DNA from: Acinetobacter sp. NIPH 2100 | GTDB lineage: Bacteria > Pseudomonadota > Gammaproteobacteria > Pseudomonadales > Moraxellaceae | Length of the DNA: 64,000 nt | Direction: 5' to 3' | Assembly: GCF_000369805.1 (NCBI RefSeq) | Contig: NZ_KB850224.1 | Location: 1 to 64,000, forward strand | Shown: piece by piece, positions 57,043-64,000 of the stretch | Numbering within the stretch: position 1 is the stretch's first letter | How the letters are laid out: the number at the start of each line of letters is the position of its first letter | Position numbers and translations under genes: made by a program | The notes under the pieces: model-generated | Databases searched by the model: none | What the model was told of the DNA's origin: nothing | Seen by the model: only the letters and a program-made list of their open reading frames with translations

Positions 57043-58140
57043 ATGGATAGAGCGAAGAAGGGGACAAAAGTGACAGCATTACCTCAAAAAATTCAGACGA
57101 TTTTAGATAAAGGACAAGGTCCTGCTGCACGAGCACTCGATAAGCTCCCCAAAATCGTACAAGAATCTTTGGCTAAGATTTTAGCTTATCCGCACCAGTA
57201 TCCAGATTTAGATTCATTTACCAAATGTCTGATGGCTGTGCAAATTAAACAAGGCCGGATTGGTTTTATTGGTGATGATCCGATTGAGTCTCGCCGTCAG
57301 TTTGATGCGCAAATGTTGGCAATTATCAATAAACCAACTTCAGTTGCATCGGTTGAAGATATCCGTCTGCCTCTACAAAGCGGAACAGTGTTTGCCAGAC
57401 ACTATCATCCAGCACCCAATAAAAAACTGCCGATCATCGTGTTCTATCATGGTGGTGGCTTTGTCGTTGGTGGTTTGGATACACATGATGAAGCGTGCCG
57501 CTTAATTGCCAAGTATGCAAAAGTACAAGTACTCAGTATTGACTATCCACTTGCACCCGAAGCATCACCACAGCTATTGATAAAAACTTGTGAAGATGCG
57601 TTGGCATGGGTATATCAAAATCGCCGTCAATTGAAAATTTATAAGAATCGTATTGCTGTCGCTGGTGACAGTGCTGGTGGCAATATTAGTACGGTGGTTG
57701 CGCAGCACTCCGTGGGGAAAGCTTACGCACCGCAAGCACAACTATTGATTTACCCAGCGGTTGATTTTAAAAGCCGCCATCCATCTTTCTATGCATATGG
57801 AGAGGGTTTGGTGCTGACCAGTAAAGATGTGGATTACGTGACAGACTATTATGCAGCACAGCATAATGTTGCGCTCGATGATCCATTGATCTCACCGACC
57901 TATGGAAGTCTTAGAAAATTAGCACCTGCTTATGTCATTACTGCGGGACATGACTTACTGCATGATGAAGGGGCGATTTATAGTCATAAGCTGAGACAGA
58001 ATGGGGTCAAAGTCCAATATGTTGATTATCCAGACCAAACACATGGCTTTATTAACCTAACGCCTGTCTCAAGTAAGGCCAAACGCAATACCATTGAAAT
58101 GGCCAAGAACTTTAGAAAGTTCTGGGATAAACATAGTTAA
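57043..58140 (+). CDS. Alpha/beta hydrolase, HSL-family esterase/lipase
   Basis: 365 residues of the hormone-sensitive-lipase (type IV) esterase family. The oxyanion-hole motif is VFYHGGGFVVGG (about 133-144), the nucleophile serine is in AGDSAGGN (about 208-215), the catalytic aspartate in TAGHDLLHDEG and the histidine in QTHGFINL. The first 60 residues are a helical cap. No signal peptide, so it is cytoplasmic. The substrate is probably a short-chain ester but cannot be read. Start ATG 57043. A terminator with an embedded parS follows. Confidence 0.9.
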   Translation: MDRAKKGTKVTALPQKIQTILDKGQGPAARALDKLPKIVQESLAKILAYPHQYPDLDSFTKCLMAVQIKQGRIGFIGDDPIESRRQFDAQMLAIINKPTSVASVEDIRLPLQSGTVFARHYHPAPNKKLPIIVFYHGGGFVVGGLDTHDEACRLIAKYAKVQVLSIDYPLAPEASPQLLIKTCEDALAWVYQNRRQLKIYKNRIAVAGDSAGGNISTVVAQHSVGKAYAPQAQLLIYPAVDFKSRHPSFYAYGEGLVLTSKDVDYVTDYYAAQHNVALDDPLISPTYGSLRKLAPAYVITAGHDLLHDEGAIYSHKLRQNGVKVQYVDYPDQTHGFINLTPVSSKAKRNTIEMAKNFRKFWDKHS

Positions 58141-58162
58141 TGACGGGCTAACAAAATCCTTG

Positions 58163-58190
58163 AACCGATGTTTCACGTGAAACATCGGTT
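58163..58190. terminator. Terminator with embedded perfect parS site
   Basis: A 28-base perfect palindrome (58163-58190) is followed by TTCTTT. Its central 16 bases (58169-58184), TGTTTCACGTGAAACA, are exactly the ParB consensus. It lies 22 bases after the esterase stop, so the same stem can end transcription and bind ParB, about 39 kb from oriC. Confidence 0.88.
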
Positions 58191-58289
58191 TTCTTTATCA
58201 AAGATAACAAATAGAAATAGCAAAATTGGATTTGCAAAACTAAGATGAACTTTCACAACAAATCTATGTTCAAGTCGAGAAAAGCAATG

Positions 58290-58844
58290 ATGAAAAAGTT
58301 GTTCATGGCAACCAGTTTAATTTTGGCAAGCAGCCATTTATTTGCAAATACCATGATTGATATGAAAACCAGTATGGGGAATATCGAAATCGAACTTTTT
58401 GATGATAAAGCACCTGTGTCTGCAAAGAATTTTGAAAGCTATGTAAAAAGTAACTTCTATACAGGTACCATTTTCCACCGTGTGATTCCTGGTTTTATGG
58501 TTCAAGGCGGTGGTCTCGATGCAAATATGGTTGAGAAGACAACCAAAGCACCGATTGTGAATGAAGCCAATAATGGTTTGAAAAATACCCGTGGTACTTT
58601 AGCAATGGCACGGACCCAAGATCCAAACTCTGCAAGTAGCCAATTCTTTATTAATGTCGCAGATAATAACTTTTTAAATAAATCACCGATGGATGCAGGC
58701 TATGCCGTTTTTGGTAAGGTGACGAAAGGAATGGATATTGTCGATAAAATTGTAAAAGTACCGACAGCTAACTTTGGGATGCATCAAAATGTACCAAAAC
58801 AGCCGATTAAAATTATCAGTGTACAGATAAAAAGCACTAAGTAA
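58290..58844 (+). CDS. Periplasmic peptidyl-prolyl isomerase, cyclophilin type
   Basis: 184 residues: signal peptide (about 1-20, ending LFA), then a cyclophilin domain with [13 protein letters not shown] (active-site Arg and Phe), [22 protein letters not shown] and [18 protein letters not shown]. It accelerates proline isomerisation in folding secreted proteins, like E. coli PpiA. The ATG codons at 58287 and 58290 are adjacent; I chose the second. A terminator follows, and the rRNA operon begins about 130 bases after the stop. Confidence 0.92.
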   Translation: MKKLFMATSLILASSHLFANTMIDMKTSMGNIEIELFDDKAPVSAKNFESYVKSNFYTGTIFHRVIPGFMVQGGGLDANMVEKTTKAPIVNEANNGLKNTRGTLAMARTQDPNSASSQFFINVADNNFLNKSPMDAGYAVFGKVTKGMDIVDKIVKVPTANFGMHQNVPKQPIKIISVQIKSTK

Positions 58845-58849
58845 AAAGC

Positions 58850-58886
58850 AAAGCAGAAATATGTATAAAATATTTCTGCTTTAATT
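58850..58886 (+). terminator. Terminator after the cyclophilin gene
   Basis: A 13-base-pair stem (58850-58862 with 58870-58882) around a seven-base loop, ending in TTAATTTT. It insulates the gene from the rrn promoter. Confidence 0.85.
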
Positions 58887-58973
58887 TTATATGCTTACGG
58901 CAATATTGCTGCTTTGTTAAACATGTTGGTGTGTAAAAAAAGAACACTCGATAAAACAAGGGTTTAAAAAAGC

Positions 58974-59001
58974 TTGCACACCAAAAAAAATCTCCTATAA
59001 T
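58974..59001 (+). promoter_or_regulatory. Promoter of the right rRNA operon
   Basis: TTGCAC (58974-58979), a 16-base spacer and perfect TATAAT (58996-59001). Transcription would start near 59008. The stretch upstream is AT-rich, as expected for an UP element. Confidence 0.85.
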
Positions 59002-59007
59002 GCACAC

Positions 59008-59266
59008 ATCCCGACGCGATGAAGCAAAAATAACTTAGCTTTACTGGTTAAGTTGTTAAATATTTATTGCGTTGATTTGCTACTGACGAGGTAGCAAAAA
59101 GATCATTAAGAGAATAGAAGAACAACTTGTGTGGATTTTTACTGGTTGATCAATCGAAAATATTTCATTGATTGAATGGTAGAAATTTCTCGAAGTTTAT
59201 TTGAGCGAATTTTTAGTCAGAAAATTGATGAGCCAAGATTTGTAGCCATAAGCTACTAATGATTTT
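59008..59266 (+). other. Leader of the right rRNA operon
   Basis: Untranslated leader between the promoter and 16S. It contains a TGCTAC/GTAGCA hairpin near 59079-59096, then the boxA-like region around 59101-59110, and the block 59099-59192 that is identical to the leader at the left edge of the window. The final part before 16S should pair with the 16S trailer for processing. Confidence 0.85.
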
Positions 59267-60804
<1,538 letters not shown>

Positions 60805-60863
60805 ACGAAAGATTGGTGACCGGTAAGAATCCACAACAAGTTGTTCTTCGAAGATGTATCTGA

Positions 60864-60940
<77 letters not shown>

Positions 60941-60995
60941 AATCTGATTGCAGTAGCTTAGATTGAAAGATATATCGTTCATTAAATGATAAGCT

Positions 60996-61071
60996 GGGGA
61001 CTTAGCTTAGTTGGTAGAGCGCCTGCTTTGCACGCAGGAGGTCAGGAGTTCGACTCTCCTAGTCTCCACCA
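60996..61071 (+). tRNA. tRNA-Ala (TGC anticodon)
   Basis: 76 bases including encoded CCA. Acceptor stem GGGGACT pairs with AGTCTCC (one G-T pair); the anticodon TGC is at 61029-61031. It follows tRNA-Ile by 55 bases. Confidence 0.97.
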
Positions 61072-61461
61072 CACATTACGAAGTAATGTAAGAAACTAAA
61101 GTTAAATTCCAAAGATAGCTTATAGAATTTAGTAAACAAGAAGATCGCATGGTCTTGGTTTATTAAGTTCTGTGATTTATCACAGTTTACTACGCACCGA
61201 CGAGGTGGTAGTTAATCATTAACAGATTAGAAAATTGAGTCTGAAATAAATTGTTCAAACTCGATTAGATATAAGCTTAACAAGTAATTGTTAAGAACAT
61301 ATTTAATCTGAGAACTAGCAAATTAACTGAATCAAGCGTTTTGGTATATGAATTAGATTGAAGCTGTACGGTGATTAAATTCACAGGACAACAGATAGTA
61401 GCAATTAAGTTTGCAACGATAACACTCACTTGTATGTGTTAACGACTGTTTGGGGTTGTAT
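61072..61461 (+). other. Spacer between tRNA-Ala and 23S
   Basis: 390 gene-free bases within the rRNA transcript. It should contain the boxA-like and RNase III sequences for 23S. I see no further tRNA. Confidence 0.75.

Positions 61462-64000
<2,539 letters not shown>

Overview
The window is about 40% GC and carries the standard gammaproteobacterial dnaA-dnaN-recF-gyrB and rpmH-rnpA-yidD-yidC-mnmE blocks. Gene content, protein families (AdeT-type proteins, TyrZ-like TyrS, an ErpA ending in CGCGSSFSI) and the 16S sequence point to an Acinetobacter chromosome around the replication origin. I do not name a species. The putative oriC lies between dnaA and rpmH at about 19.16-19.76 kb. Two rRNA operons frame the window and point away from oriC: one runs off the left edge on the minus strand (only promoter and leader are inside), the other starts at about 59 kb on the plus strand and runs off the right edge inside 23S.

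Left of oriC: the rrn leader, then tyrS, anmK and erpA, then four tandem minus-strand paralogues of AdeT-type periplasmic proteins (3.4-8.1 kb). Next come the ABC-F ATPase yheS, a DedA protein, a probably Fur-controlled PepSY membrane protein with a 58-residue partner, and gyrB-recF-dnaN-dnaA.

Right of oriC: rpmH-rnpA-yidD-yidC and mnmE, an isochorismatase-family hydrolase, a PilU-type ATPase, dsbC, a GlsB-type membrane protein, a purine-salvage pair (guaD, hpt), and a YgiB/YgiC-like pair. An alx/terC-type gene follows a yybP-ykoY (Mn2+) riboswitch. A LysR regulator then diverges from an acyl-CoA dehydrogenase / APH-type kinase / phosphatase / SDR operon. Next are mpl, purE and purK, a lytic transglycosylase, three tandem coiled-coil zinc metalloproteases, two metallo-beta-lactamase-fold proteins, grpE-dnaK with a sigma-32-type promoter, a small lipoprotein, an HSL-type esterase and a periplasmic cyclophilin.

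The most unusual material is non-coding. A 590-bp intergenic region (43.93-44.52 kb) holds about 14 copies of an AT palindrome (core RAATTYAAA) with two exact and three near DnaA boxes; the same motifs occur in oriC and the dnaA leader. A 90-nt element occurs twice (30.87 and 39.63 kb), both times between converging genes, with base changes that compensate each other in its predicted stem. Several parS-like sites surround oriC, and the perfect one is the stem of a transcription terminator. Also notable are the tandem AdeT and metalloprotease paralogues. All functional claims come from reading the sequence and recalling families; no searches were run.
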